DNA of 64,000 nucleotides from Anaerostipes butyraticus (lineage in GTDB: Bacteria > Bacillota > Clostridia > Lachnospirales > Lachnospiraceae): assembly GCF_016586355.1 (NCBI RefSeq), contig NZ_BLYI01000027.1, positions 186,001 through 250,000 on the forward strand. The letters run 5' to 3'. Positions 45,646-53,688 of the stretch are shown in pieces. The notes under the pieces are model-generated. The model ran no database searches. It was given only the letters and a program-made list of their open reading frames with translations, and had not been told where the DNA came from. How positions within the stretch are numbered: position 1 is the stretch's first letter; every line of letters starts with the position of its first letter. Position numbers and translations under genes: made by a program.

Positions 45646-46497
45646 ATGAACCACGAAGTCATCCGGCTCTCTCATATTTCCAAAAAATTCAAAGACGAGC
45701 CTGTACTAAAAGACCTGAACGCTTCGCTTGCCGAGGGAGAAATTCTCGGCTTCCTCGGTCCCAGCGGCGCCGGGAAAACAACCACCATAAAAATCCTGAC
45801 CGGTCAGCTGAAGCCGACTTCCGGAGACGCCTATATTCTCGGCATCAATTCCGGCCATATCGATGAAACCATCTATGAACAGATTGGAATCGTAACTGAC
45901 AGCAGCGGAATCTATGAATATCTGACCGTCTGGCAGAACCTGGAATATTTCGCAAAAATCCTGAAAGTTTCCAAAGAACGGATTCATGAAGTTCTGCATC
46001 AGGTAGGCCTCTATGAACACAGGAAAAAGCCTGCCGGAAAACTGTCCAAAGGCCAGACACAGCGTCTGGTGCTTGCACGAGCTGTGCTCCACCGTCCAAA
46101 AGTATTATTTCTGGATGAACCGACCTCCGGTCTGGATCCATCTACAGCTCTGGAGATCCACAAAATGCTGTTCCAGCTGAGGAACGAGGGCATGGCCATT
46201 TTCCTGACCACTCACAATATGGAGGAAGCAGCCAAAATGTGTGATCATGTGGCTCTGCTTAACGAAGGAGTCATCGTTGAGTACGGAACTCCGAATGAAA
46301 TCTGTCTGAAACATAACAAGGTAAAGAAATATACCCTGCAGCTCAGCAGCGGAAAAACTTATACCCTGGAGCAGACTGACGAAAACATCAAAAAAATCAG
46401 CCAGTGGATGGCCGATGATGTAATTGAAACACTTCATTCCTGTGAACCAACACTGGAAAGCGTATTTTTGGAAATGACAGGGAGGGAATTATCATGA
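45646..46497 (+). CDS. ABC transporter ATP-binding protein
   Basis: 283 residues with Walker A GPSGAGKTTT, signature LSKGQTQRL, Walker B VLFLDEPTSGLD and the switch His in TTHNMEE. The C-terminal domain of about 70 residues is as in DRA-type or lantibiotic-immunity ATPases. It overlaps the permease gene by 4 bases. Start ATG follows AAAGGAGG. Confidence 0.93.
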   Translation: MNHEVIRLSHISKKFKDEPVLKDLNASLAEGEILGFLGPSGAGKTTTIKILTGQLKPTSGDAYILGINSGHIDETIYEQIGIVTDSSGIYEYLTVWQNLEYFAKILKVSKERIHEVLHQVGLYEHRKKPAGKLSKGQTQRLVLARAVLHRPKVLFLDEPTSGLDPSTALEIHKMLFQLRNEGMAIFLTTHNMEEAAKMCDHVALLNEGVIVEYGTPNEICLKHNKVKKYTLQLSSGKTYTLEQTDENIKKISQWMADDVIETLHSCEPTLESVFLEMTGRELS

Positions 46498-47240
46498 CAA
46501 TACATATGAACAAGGTCGCTGCCATCGCGCAGGTAAAAACAAAAGCTTTTATGGGCAAAAACTGCATCATCATGCCGCTGTTTGCCATTGGTTTTACTTT
46601 CATCATGCGCCTTCTCTACCATAATATGGATATGGGCTCTGACGCTCCTATGGAAATGCTGGACGCCTATGTGCTCAGCATGGGGCTTGTTATGAACCTC
46701 AGCATGACCGGCGTCTACTGTCCATGCCTTCTGCTGGCGGAAGAGAAAGAGAAGAACACCCTTCGGGTACTGATGACTTCCTCTGTCAATGGACTGGAAT
46801 TCTTCCTGGGAAGCATTCTCCCGGTATTTGTGATTTCCGTCATCATTAACTTCCTTCTGATGCCAATCAGCGGCTTTATGATTACCGGAAGCAGTCTGGC
46901 TGTTTTCAGCGCGGTTTCCATTTTATCATCCCTGACCAGCTGTATTATTGGGATGCTTCTTGGAATCTTTGCCAAAAATCAGGTCAGCGCCGGAACGCTT
47001 ATTACTCCGGTCGCATTGATCTTAATGCTGATTCCAATGTTTGCGGATATGATTGATGAGCTTTCCAACGTATCCCGCTTCCTTTTTACGGGAATCTTAA
47101 TGGATATGGTCTCTGATATTTCAAAGAACGCGGACAAAATCATAAAACCGGAAAGCATTGCCATCTTAATTGCGGAAGTTGTGGTTTCCATTGTTTTATT
47201 TATCTTTTTCTATCGAAAAAACGGATTTGAAAAGGATTAG
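46494..47240 (+). CDS. ABC-2 type transporter permease
   Basis: 248 residues with six hydrophobic segments (about residues 22-42, 60-82, 105-130, 137-165, 175-192, 223-243). It includes EEKEKNTLRVLMTSSVNGLEF after helix 2, the coupling-helix pattern of ABC-2 exporters. With the ATPase it would form an efflux or self-protection pump; the cargo is unknown. Confidence 0.88.
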   Translation: MTIHMNKVAAIAQVKTKAFMGKNCIIMPLFAIGFTFIMRLLYHNMDMGSDAPMEMLDAYVLSMGLVMNLSMTGVYCPCLLLAEEKEKNTLRVLMTSSVNGLEFFLGSILPVFVISVIINFLLMPISGFMITGSSLAVFSAVSILSSLTSCIIGMLLGIFAKNQVSAGTLITPVALILMLIPMFADMIDELSNVSRFLFTGILMDMVSDISKNADKIIKPESIAILIAEVVVSIVLFIFFYRKNGFEKD

Positions 47241-47263
47241 AAATCGCTGATATTATTTTCTAA

Positions 47264-47308
47264 AAATACACGTTTATCAATCATACTTTTGATAAACGTG
47301 TATTTTTT
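47264..47308 (+). terminator. Terminator after the ABC exporter
   Basis: AAATACACGTTTATCA and TGATAAACGTGTATTT form a perfect 16-bp stem with T-run. Confidence 0.93.
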
Positions 47309-47462
47309 ATGTGCCCAGAAGCTATTTTTACTTCAAAGTATAGATACAATACTTAATTCTTCATAGAAATTATATTAAATAAACCAATTATTTCATTTAA
47401 ATGTTAAGTCAAATTCATCTTACTTTTTCAATGGAAAAAATTTACTTTTTCTTCGAAATCTA

Positions 47463-47491
47463 TTCACATTTTAGTATATATTTGATATTAT
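47463..47491 (+). promoter_or_regulatory. Promoter of the Rpn-like gene leader
   Basis: TTCACA (47463-47468), 17 bases, TATTAT (47486-47491). Confidence 0.55.
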
Positions 47492-47565
47492 ATAGGAAAG
47501 CATATACATTTTCTATTATTATCCGGTTCTGAGGATTGACAATCCAGAGTCTCACAGCATCTCAT

Positions 47566-47588
47566 CGCCGAATCAACGGCGTCTTTTT
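47566..47588 (+). terminator. Short terminator-like hairpin inside the leader
   Basis: CGCCG-AATCAA-CGGCG followed by TCTTTTT, about 70-90 bases after the promoter and 83 bases before the start codon. It could be an attenuator or the 3' end of a small RNA. Confidence 0.45.
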
Positions 47589-47670
47589 AGAAAATTCATG
47601 CTTCGTTCCATTCATACAGCAGGAGTTTTCGGAAAGACGGAACCTCCTGAACATAAAAAAGGTGGTCAGG

Positions 47671-48555
47671 ATGAAAAAGAGAAAAACAGAAGCGCGGCTG
47701 CAATGGCATCCGGCATTCTATGCCGATCTGCAGATTGAATTAGGAGCAGACCATAAAAATCTGGTATGGGAAAACGAACATCAACCGGGCACGAAACCTC
47801 TGGAAATTGACATTCTGATTCTGAAAAAAGACATCCGTCTGCCAGTCCAAAAGAACATTGGAAAAATCTTTCGGCAGTTTAACGTCATTGAGTATAAAAG
47901 CCCAGCCGATTATATCAGCATCAATGATTTTTATAAAGTATACGCTTATGCATGCCTCTATAAGTCAGAAAACAACATCCGGATGGAAGAAATCACGATC
48001 ACATTTGCCTGCAGCAGATATCCGAGGAATCTGATCCGTTATCTTCGAAAAGAAAAATGCTGTCAGGTAAAATCCGTGGAGCAGGGAATCTATCATATTT
48101 CAGGCATGGGAATCCCCATCCAGCTTATCCTGCTTCACCGTTTATCCAGAGGAAAGAATCTCTGGCTGCGAAGCATCGGCGGAAAGCTGTCAGGATGGGA
48201 AGAGGCAGAAATACTGATCCAGGAATACAGGAAACATAAAAAGGACGAACGATATCGATCTGTCATGGATCTGATCGTAAGGGCCAATCAGGAATTGTTT
48301 ATGGAGGTGAAAAAAATGTGTCAGGCACTGGAAGAACTGATGGCAGATGAACTGGAAGCCATGAGAAAGAGCGGCTGGGAAGCCGGCGAGAAACATGGCT
48401 GGGAGGCTGGCGAAAAGTATGGAAACCAGGAAGGAATCCTCCGCTTTGCCAAACTCTCCGGAATTTTACTGCGACAAAACCAGCAGGAACAGCTTCTCAG
48501 AGCATCTGAAGATGAAGAATACCGTAAAGAACTTTTCCAAAAATATAACATCTGA
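47671..48555 (+). CDS. Rpn/PD-(D/E)XK nuclease-family-like protein
   Basis: 294 residues from ATG 47671 (GGTGG upstream). The core shows LEIDILILKK followed about 40 residues later by IEYKSPADY, the D...E-x-K pattern of PD-(D/E)XK nucleases. The C-terminal GWEAGEKHGWEAGEKYG repeats and a charged tail resemble Rpn (transposase_31/PDDEXK_2) proteins. Such proteins are frequent in Lachnospiraceae, with function mostly unknown. No transposon ends are seen around it. Confidence 0.72.
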   Translation: MKKRKTEARLQWHPAFYADLQIELGADHKNLVWENEHQPGTKPLEIDILILKKDIRLPVQKNIGKIFRQFNVIEYKSPADYISINDFYKVYAYACLYKSENNIRMEEITITFACSRYPRNLIRYLRKEKCCQVKSVEQGIYHISGMGIPIQLILLHRLSRGKNLWLRSIGGKLSGWEEAEILIQEYRKHKKDERYRSVMDLIVRANQELFMEVKKMCQALEELMADELEAMRKSGWEAGEKHGWEAGEKYGNQEGILRFAKLSGILLRQNQQEQLLRASEDEEYRKELFQKYNI

Positions 48556-48575
48556 ATACAAGATAGGAGATAAAA

Positions 48576-48608
48576 ACAGAGGAATGATCCGAACGATCAC
48601 TCCTCTGT
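48576..48608 (-). terminator. Terminator after the CAT-like gene
   Basis: ACAGAGGAATGATC and GATCACTCCTCTGT pair with one mismatch; on the minus strand it is followed by TTTTTATC and overlaps the stop codon of the CAT-like gene. Confidence 0.8.
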
Positions 48609-49219
48609 TAAAGTTCTGAAATATATTTCTGCAGCCTTTCTAAAAATTCACATGCTTCCATACCATCCATCTGTACATGATGGAACTGAAAAGATACCTG
48701 AAGTTTATATGTGGATCCCTCCTTACGATATCTTCCCCATATCATAAACGGATTGTTAAAAATACCGCTGTACATATTCATCACACCGTCAATTTCATAT
48801 TTTACGAGACTGGACGTCCCGATGATCATATGATCCTCAATCTCATAATCTTCACAAGTCTCCCTTACCTTCTGTGTCAGTTCCAGATAGGTCTGATTGA
48901 ATTCCTGCAGGTCTGAAAATCCTGGAATATCACAGGAATTGATTCCGCCGTCCCGGTTGGCGACAATTACATTGACCCCGATTTTCTCATATTCCATCAT
49001 TTTCTTCCCAACAGGAAGAAGCTGAAATTCCTTCGTATCATTTGCCGCAAGACAAATACAGTAACACAGCAGCATATTGAGTTTGTATCCTGCTTTTTCC
49101 TGTCTCATCAGATTCGATATATCCAGAGTTTTAAAGATCGTAACCATAGGCATGGGCGCATCAATATACAGCTGCCAGCTTTTTGCCCGGTCCGTATCCA
49201 TGGGATTTACTTCTCTCAT
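48608..49219 (-). CDS. Chloramphenicol acetyltransferase-like protein
   Basis: 203 residues of the CAT fold. The active-site motif is QFHHVQMDG with the two His at 180-181 (classic enzymes have HHAVCDG), and an upstream FNNPFMIWGRY block matches the substrate side. The family includes real drug acetyltransferases and many relatives of unknown substrate, so resistance should not be assumed. Start ATG follows AAGGAG. It is followed upstream by an unrelated lipoprotein gene. Confidence 0.82.
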   Translation of the reverse strand: MREVNPMDTDRAKSWQLYIDAPMPMVTIFKTLDISNLMRQEKAGYKLNMLLCYCICLAANDTKEFQLLPVGKKMMEYEKIGVNVIVANRDGGINSCDIPGFSDLQEFNQTYLELTQKVRETCEDYEIEDHMIIGTSSLVKYEIDGVMNMYSGIFNNPFMIWGRYRKEGSTYKLQVSFQFHHVQMDGMEACEFLERLQKYISEL

Positions 49220-49230
49220 CGTATTTCTCC

Positions 49231-49665
49231 TTAAAAATAATCATTCAAATCATTTGCTGTCTGTTCTGTTATCTGAAACACCATATGGATATCTCCTATT
49301 TCCAGATCAATATACGGCTGATCATACATCGTGATTTCACATACATCATATAGTTTCTCATCTGGTTTTGTTTCCCCAAATTTAATGGTTTCCTCCTGTG
49401 AGAATCCAAATGTTCCTGTCTTTTTTGCGTCATCCGGCAGTTCTCCCAGTTTCCAATGTTCCAGATCCAGAGCATTTACAAATTTTTTCAGATCTTTATC
49501 TTTCGTTATCGTCCTGGTTATTTTAGATGTATCTTCAGATACTACGGTTATCTCCTGCGCTTTGGAAAGTTCATCCTGATATTCTGATGCGTCAGAATTT
49601 TCATTTTTCTGACAGCCGCACATCAAAAAACATAAAACCGCAAGTATAAATAAAATTTTTCTCAT
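49231..49665 (-). CDS. Putative lipoprotein of unknown function
   Basis: 144 residues. The N terminus MRKILFILAVLCFLMCGC is a lipoprotein signal peptide, with lipidated Cys18 likely. The mature part is acidic (about residues 19-144) and has KFVNALDLEHWKL and IDLEIGDIHMVFQI; no family recognised. It would sit on the outer face of the cell membrane. It is 11 bases upstream of the CAT-like start. Confidence 0.7.
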   Translation of the reverse strand: MRKILFILAVLCFLMCGCQKNENSDASEYQDELSKAQEITVVSEDTSKITRTITKDKDLKKFVNALDLEHWKLGELPDDAKKTGTFGFSQEETIKFGETKPDEKLYDVCEITMYDQPYIDLEIGDIHMVFQITEQTANDLNDYF

Positions 49666-49694
49666 ATCAGTCTCTCTTTCTGTCTTTTTTTATT

Positions 49695-50024
49695 CTATCT
49701 CTCTACAACGACCGTCAGCATCACCAGATCTTCTGTTCCTGTATTAACAATGCTGTGCTCAGAACCTTTTGGGCAAACATGACACACACCTGCCTGAAGA
49801 CTTTCTTTCTGGCCGTCACAGACTGCCTGCCCGATTCCTTCTATAATATAATTGATATCATCGCTTGTCTCATGTTTATGAAGCCCTATAGAACCCCCTG
49901 GATGAATCTTGCATGGAATAATCTTCCCTTTCTCGCTCCTATGCATCCTGGCCGACATTTGCCCTGTTCCTCCATTCATTCCCGGAATTTTCACTTCTGC
50001 AATTTCCTTAAAATCAATTTTCAC
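49695..50024 (-). CDS. Cupin-domain protein
   Basis: 109 residues from GTG 50024 (AGGAG upstream; longer starts overlap the GNAT gene). The cupin motif 1 is seen as HPGGSIGLHKHETSDDINYIIEG and motif 2 as CPKGSEHSIVNTG, written here in part: IGLHKHETSDD and GSEHSIVNTG. Three His and one Glu/Asp could hold a metal. Substrate unknown. Part of a minus-strand group of small genes. Confidence 0.8.
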   Translation of the reverse strand: MKIDFKEIAEVKIPGMNGGTGQMSARMHRSEKGKIIPCKIHPGGSIGLHKHETSDDINYIIEGIGQAVCDGQKESLQAGVCHVCPKGSEHSIVNTGTEDLVMLTVVVER

Positions 50025-50040
50025 AATAAGATTCTCCTGT

Positions 50041-50481
50041 TTATGCTGTAATATTGTCACATGATTCCAGTTTTTTGCACATCCAGATATGGGGACAGAA
50101 TTCCTCATAATCTATATCTCCATACTGCAGATATCCCTGTTTCCCATAAAAATCTTTTGCCTGCAGCTGTGCATGAAGACAAATTTTACTGCCCTTCTCG
50201 TCCTTTATCGCTTCCTCTGCAGCTTTCAGAACCTTTGTGCCGATATTCTGTCCCCGGTATTCCTTCAGGACTGCAATCCTTCCTACTGTAAAATCTCCTG
50301 TTTCCTCATTCCGAAAAAACCTGCAGACAGCAATCGGATTTTCTCCGTCAAACAGAACAAGGTGTCTTGCATAAGAATCAATCTTATCAAATTCATCCTG
50401 AAATCCTTGTTCCTCTACAAAAACCGTTTTTCTGATTCTGACCGCTTCTTCCGGCAATGTATCATATATTTTAATGTCCAT
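50041..50481 (-). CDS. GNAT acetyltransferase, ElaA-like
   Basis: 146 residues from ATG 50481 (GAGGAG upstream). GNAT motif A is VGRIAVLKEYRGQNIGTKVL, and N-terminal AVRIRKTVFVEEQGFQDEFD matches the group of GNATs with an early Val/Phe-x-x-E-Q-G signature. The substrate is not predictable. It is 16 bases before the cupin gene. Confidence 0.85.
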   Translation of the reverse strand: MDIKIYDTLPEEAVRIRKTVFVEEQGFQDEFDKIDSYARHLVLFDGENPIAVCRFFRNEETGDFTVGRIAVLKEYRGQNIGTKVLKAAEEAIKDEKGSKICLHAQLQAKDFYGKQGYLQYGDIDYEEFCPHIWMCKKLESCDNITA

Positions 50482-50518
50482 TTCTTGTCTCCTCATCTTC
50501 CGCTCAAATTCTTGGCTT

Positions 50519-50650
50519 TCATCTTTTCTTTTCATTGTCTGATTTCTCTTTCTTATGAGAATCCACAAATGACTGCCATGCATTTCCTTTCAGAATCATT
50601 GTATAACACAGCACAGCAATTCCGGCAATAATAAAAATAATTTCCAGCAT
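50519..50650 (-). CDS. 43-residue single-pass membrane microprotein
   Basis: ATG at 50650 with GGGAGGTGAGG upstream, overlapping the stop of the gene before it. The peptide begins MLEIIFIIAGIAVLCYTMIL, one membrane helix, followed by a strongly charged tail (HKKEKSDNEKKR). It lies six bases after the four-helix membrane protein gene and is probably translated with it. No family recognised. Confidence 0.65.
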   Translation of the reverse strand: MLEIIFIIAGIAVLCYTMILKGNAWQSFVDSHKKEKSDNEKKR

Positions 50651-50656
50651 TTTTCC

Positions 50657-51454
50657 TCACCTCCCGGCTGATTCACCCCTGCGATACTGAACGGTAAAAT
50701 AAATCATACAGCAAAATGCCGCAAACGCACATCCCAGACTCGGGAAATACATCTCCTGCGGCAGTTTTGCAAAATATGGATGGCTGAATAAACATAATAC
50801 AGCGAAGATGCAAAATACCAGAAAGCTCAAAAATATGCAGATCGGTTTCCTGCTTTTCGCAATCTCAACGGAATTTTCCCATTTCTTTTTCCGTTCCAGC
50901 ACATACAGCAGCTGGCTCTCATTATCATATCCTTTCCCAAGAATATAAGTTCTCCTGCCTGTCCGTTTTTCCCCGTACTTTACCTGGCAGACCAGAGAAT
51001 ACGAACCGGGATGTTCTTTCATAACATCAACTTTCAGAATCTCTGTCATTCCAGCGGAACTAAACCCCTGACGCTCCGCCTGCTTTTTCAGGCCTGCCAA
51101 TTCCTTCTGCGTTCGTAATGCCATTTGCATGGCGCCAATGATTCCCCTGCGGTATCCGATATACTGCCGAACATCCGAAACATACAATCTTCCCGCCGGG
51201 TCTTCATAAAAAATCATAGCGTCCCTCTGCAGGACACGTCCTAACCATACCGCAAAGAAAATGATAATTCCTGTCATTCCAGCGCACATCAAAAGAGAGA
51301 TAATTTCCTTGTATTCATCCAATTCTATGATAATACGGGCGCATAGAAAAATGAGAAGAAACGCCAGCAGGATAATCCCTGCCATTCCTGCTGTTAAACG
51401 AATGACATAATGATTCTTTTCTTTCGTCTGCAGCGACATCCAGACTCTTGTCAT
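50657..51454 (-). CDS. Membrane protein of unknown function, four helices
   Basis: 265 residues. Two helices at about 20-45 and 52-72, a cytoplasmic stretch of about 125 residues with RRGIIGAMQMALRTQKELA and YILGKGYDNESQLLYVLERKKKW, then two helices at about 206-228 and 235-255. No family recognised. The neighbour downstream is a 43-residue membrane peptide; upstream is a Cys-rich protein. Confidence 0.65.
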   Translation of the reverse strand: MTRVWMSLQTKEKNHYVIRLTAGMAGIILLAFLLIFLCARIIIELDEYKEIISLLMCAGMTGIIIFFAVWLGRVLQRDAMIFYEDPAGRLYVSDVRQYIGYRRGIIGAMQMALRTQKELAGLKKQAERQGFSSAGMTEILKVDVMKEHPGSYSLVCQVKYGEKRTGRRTYILGKGYDNESQLLYVLERKKKWENSVEIAKSRKPICIFLSFLVFCIFAVLCLFSHPYFAKLPQEMYFPSLGCAFAAFCCMIYFTVQYRRGESAGR

Positions 51455-51469
51455 ATCCTGACTCCTTTA

Positions 51470-51802
51470 TCAAAGAAATTCTTTTCGAAGCACCTCTTTT
51501 GGCGGTTCAATCTCATCCGCAATGGAATGTTCCGTCAATTCTGATAATATCTTTATCTTCTTATTCAGCATCGGTCTCATACAGTTTGGAACATGCTCCT
51601 GATGAGCTCTGTGGATTGCCACACATTCTTTACAGTTTCCGTGATAACGGCAGGCTTTCCTGCACGGACAGTGATCTTTATCCTTATATTCCTCACGAAA
51701 CGCAGCGGCAAACTCTTCCTGAAGCCGGAGACCTTCCTGCCTGTTTCCTTTATGAAATTCTTTCATCGCGTCCAGTTCTTTTTGATTTCCTTCAATCTGC
51801 AT
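51470..51802 (-). CDS. Cys-rich small protein with CPC...CKEC cluster
   Basis: 110 residues. A helical N terminus (1-40) leads to the cluster DHCPCRKACRYHGNCKEC, then HRAHQEHVPNCMR. Six Cys and several His suggest a metal site. Similar proteins with CPCP...HGxCxxC occur in Lachnospiraceae, perhaps DUF6485-like, but I am not sure of the family. Function unknown. Confidence 0.65.
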   Translation of the reverse strand: MQIEGNQKELDAMKEFHKGNRQEGLRLQEEFAAAFREEYKDKDHCPCRKACRYHGNCKECVAIHRAHQEHVPNCMRPMLNKKIKILSELTEHSIADEIEPPKEVLRKEFL

Positions 51803-51832
51803 TTCCTTTCCCCTTTATCTTCGATTTTATTT

Positions 51833-52342
51833 TTAAATTCCAAATGCCTTGTCATACTGAACCACGCCATTTAGATTCTCTGCCTTATCATTTAACCGGA
51901 CTGCCATAAAATTTTCATCCGGCACATCGAAAGGTGATTTGATTCCATATCTGCGGGCAGGTACATATCCTGCTTTAGGATAATATTCTGCGTGATCCAG
52001 CACGACCGTATAATCGTATCCCAGCTTTCCGGCAGCCTCATGGCCTTTTGCCATCAGCGCAAGACCGATTCCCTTCTTCTGCCATTTCGGATGCACCGAC
52101 AATGGCGCAAGAGCAAGTTCCTCTCTTCCGCCGATCATAATCTTTGAAAATAAAATTTGTCCGATGATCTTTCCATCCTCGACTGCCACCAGAGATAATT
52201 CCGGCACGAAAGATTCACTGTTCCTCAATGCTGTCACCAAGTCCTGTTCTGTGCCATCACTTTCTTCCGCAGTTTCAAAGGCTTTTTTTACCAGCTGATA
52301 CACTTCTTCGTAATCTCTTTGCTCTTCCTGCCGTATTGTCAT
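51833..52342 (-). CDS. GNAT acetyltransferase (YhbS-like)
   Basis: 169 residues with the acetyl-CoA site LSVHPKWQKKGIGLALMAKG and the N-terminal VYQLVKKAFETAEESDGTEQDLV typical of YhbS-like GNATs; VLDHAEYYPKAGYVPA follows. Substrate unknown. Its start overlaps the flavodoxin gene by 4 bases. Confidence 0.87.
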   Translation of the reverse strand: MTIRQEEQRDYEEVYQLVKKAFETAEESDGTEQDLVTALRNSESFVPELSLVAVEDGKIIGQILFSKIMIGGREELALAPLSVHPKWQKKGIGLALMAKGHEAAGKLGYDYTVVLDHAEYYPKAGYVPARRYGIKSPFDVPDENFMAVRLNDKAENLNGVVQYDKAFGI

Positions 52343-52887
52343 CTTTTACCTCCTGACAACATCCTTTTTATTTCCTTCACAATCGGCTCCAATGTCCTTT
52401 CATCCACAAAATTGACTTTTTGATTGTAGGTCTCTATCATGGCCTTTGTCTCCGCCGTCATCTCTTCCGGAGGCGTATTTTTTACAGAATTGTACAAAAG
52501 CTTCATCATCGTTTTATGTTTGAATGTAAGCTGTTTATAATCAATCCCTCCCCGAAGATGAAAGATCCTGGCTCTTTTATATGCATCATCCGGCATCTGT
52601 TTTTTAAGAGACTTTCTTATATTCTTTACATTTTCCGAATCGGCAGGATCTGCCAGGCCAACGGTAATCAGAATCAGCTCTGCCTCCTTTGGGAAATATT
52701 TCAGCGCATGTTTTAATCCTTTTACCCCGCCTGCGTATAAGCCTCCCAGATAAATCACCAGTTCACAGCCGGATACTTCCGCTGCCTGCTCATAACTGAT
52801 CGGTTCTATGTCTGTCAGTTCCGACAGTTTTTCGGCATAAAAACGGGTTGTCCCATACTGTGAGCCATACACTATGATACTTTTCAT
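52339..52887 (-). CDS. Flavodoxin-domain protein
   Basis: 182 residues. The FMN phosphate loop is VYGSQYGTTRFYAEKL and the second loop IYLGGLYAGGVKGLKHAL; it resembles the flavodoxin/HemG-like group and probably carries FMN. No partner reductase is next to it. It overlaps a GNAT gene and follows a GOLPH3-like gene by 39 bases. Confidence 0.83.
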   Translation of the reverse strand: MKSIIVYGSQYGTTRFYAEKLSELTDIEPISYEQAAEVSGCELVIYLGGLYAGGVKGLKHALKYFPKEAELILITVGLADPADSENVKNIRKSLKKQMPDDAYKRARIFHLRGGIDYKQLTFKHKTMMKLLYNSVKNTPPEEMTAETKAMIETYNQKVNFVDERTLEPIVKEIKRMLSGGKR

Positions 52888-52926
52888 GGATTTTCATCCT
52901 CCTTATGCTTTTTCAGCGGCCTCCTT

Positions 52927-53577
52927 TTATATATACATCAAAACTGTAGCCAGGATTATTATGATCCAGTCATTCAGTTCATCAATCATCTTTGACAGCT
53001 GTTTGTTCTGGGGATCTTTCTTTATGGCCTTTAATACTGCCTTCCATTGTTCCTGTTCATATTTCGAAAAATACTGCTTCAGATTCTTTGTTTTCTGCAG
53101 AAGAAAAATCAGCACTGTATCATGAGCCGTAATTTTGCTCTTATCCACAGCCGCAGACTTCATCTGATCCAGCAGTTCTTCTTTACTGTCCTTTTCAGAA
53201 AGATATATGACTTTTGTTCCAAACAGACCGCCTTCTCCTTTGGAAACCATGCCCTCCGCAGCCAGAGATTCTCCAATTTCTGTTATAAGCGGTTTCATCC
53301 TGATTCCGGCAGCATAATCCGTCATCATTCTGCTGACCGAACGGTTTTTTTCTTTCAGATACGCATAAATCGGTGTAAGATGCGCCAGTTCCTGCGGAAG
53401 ATCACATGCCACTGTAATCCGTTTTTTGTCTACTGTTATAATTTCATTTAGAAGCAGATCCATAAAACACGCCGCTGTTAATCCCGCATTGGACTCCTCC
53501 CTGCGCATCGGCGGTATATACCCATTCTTATCCAGCACCAGCAAAAGATATTCCTGTGAAATTGATTTTCGATCCAT
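52927..53577 (-). CDS. GPP34/GOLPH3-like protein
   Basis: 216 residues from ATG 53577 (AAGGAGGG upstream). It begins MDRKSISQEYLLLVLDKNGY; the helices and LLNEIITVDKKRITV recall the GPP34 fold known from eukaryotic phosphoinositide-binding GOLPH3. A hydrophobic C-terminal end (about 203-216) may touch the membrane. Family match is tentative. Function in bacteria unknown. Confidence 0.6.
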   Translation of the reverse strand: MDRKSISQEYLLLVLDKNGYIPPMRREESNAGLTAACFMDLLLNEIITVDKKRITVACDLPQELAHLTPIYAYLKEKNRSVSRMMTDYAAGIRMKPLITEIGESLAAEGMVSKGEGGLFGTKVIYLSEKDSKEELLDQMKSAAVDKSKITAHDTVLIFLLQKTKNLKQYFSKYEQEQWKAVLKAIKKDPQNKQLSKMIDELNDWIIIILATVLMYI

Positions 53578-53688
53578 AATTTTCCCTCCTTGCGATTTAT
53601 AACGCAAGTATATCATTTAAAAAGGGAAATATAAGGAACAGTTCTCAAACGGCTGTCAGCGGTTCCTAAATGTCATTATGTTCTGATA

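Larger units (their letters stand above)
47309..47670 (+). other. AT-rich intergenic leader before the Rpn-like gene
   Basis: This 360-base stretch has no gene. From 47309 to 47460 it is plain AT-rich DNA. A promoter is at 47463-47491, a small inverted repeat GGATT-GAC-AATCC near 47532, and a GC hairpin with T-run at 47566-47588. An open frame continues upstream of the chosen start of the next gene but lacks a ribosome binding site. Confidence 0.6.

Noticed and set aside
48608-49219. CAT-like gene as an antibiotic resistance gene
   Set aside because: The active-site motif differs from classic drug enzymes (HHVQMDG) and there is no mobile context; only the fold is supported.
53640-53680. GGAAC...GTTCC inverted repeat after the ACT-domain gene as terminator
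   Set aside because: Only six base pairs with a long loop and no clean T-run; could be real but not supported.
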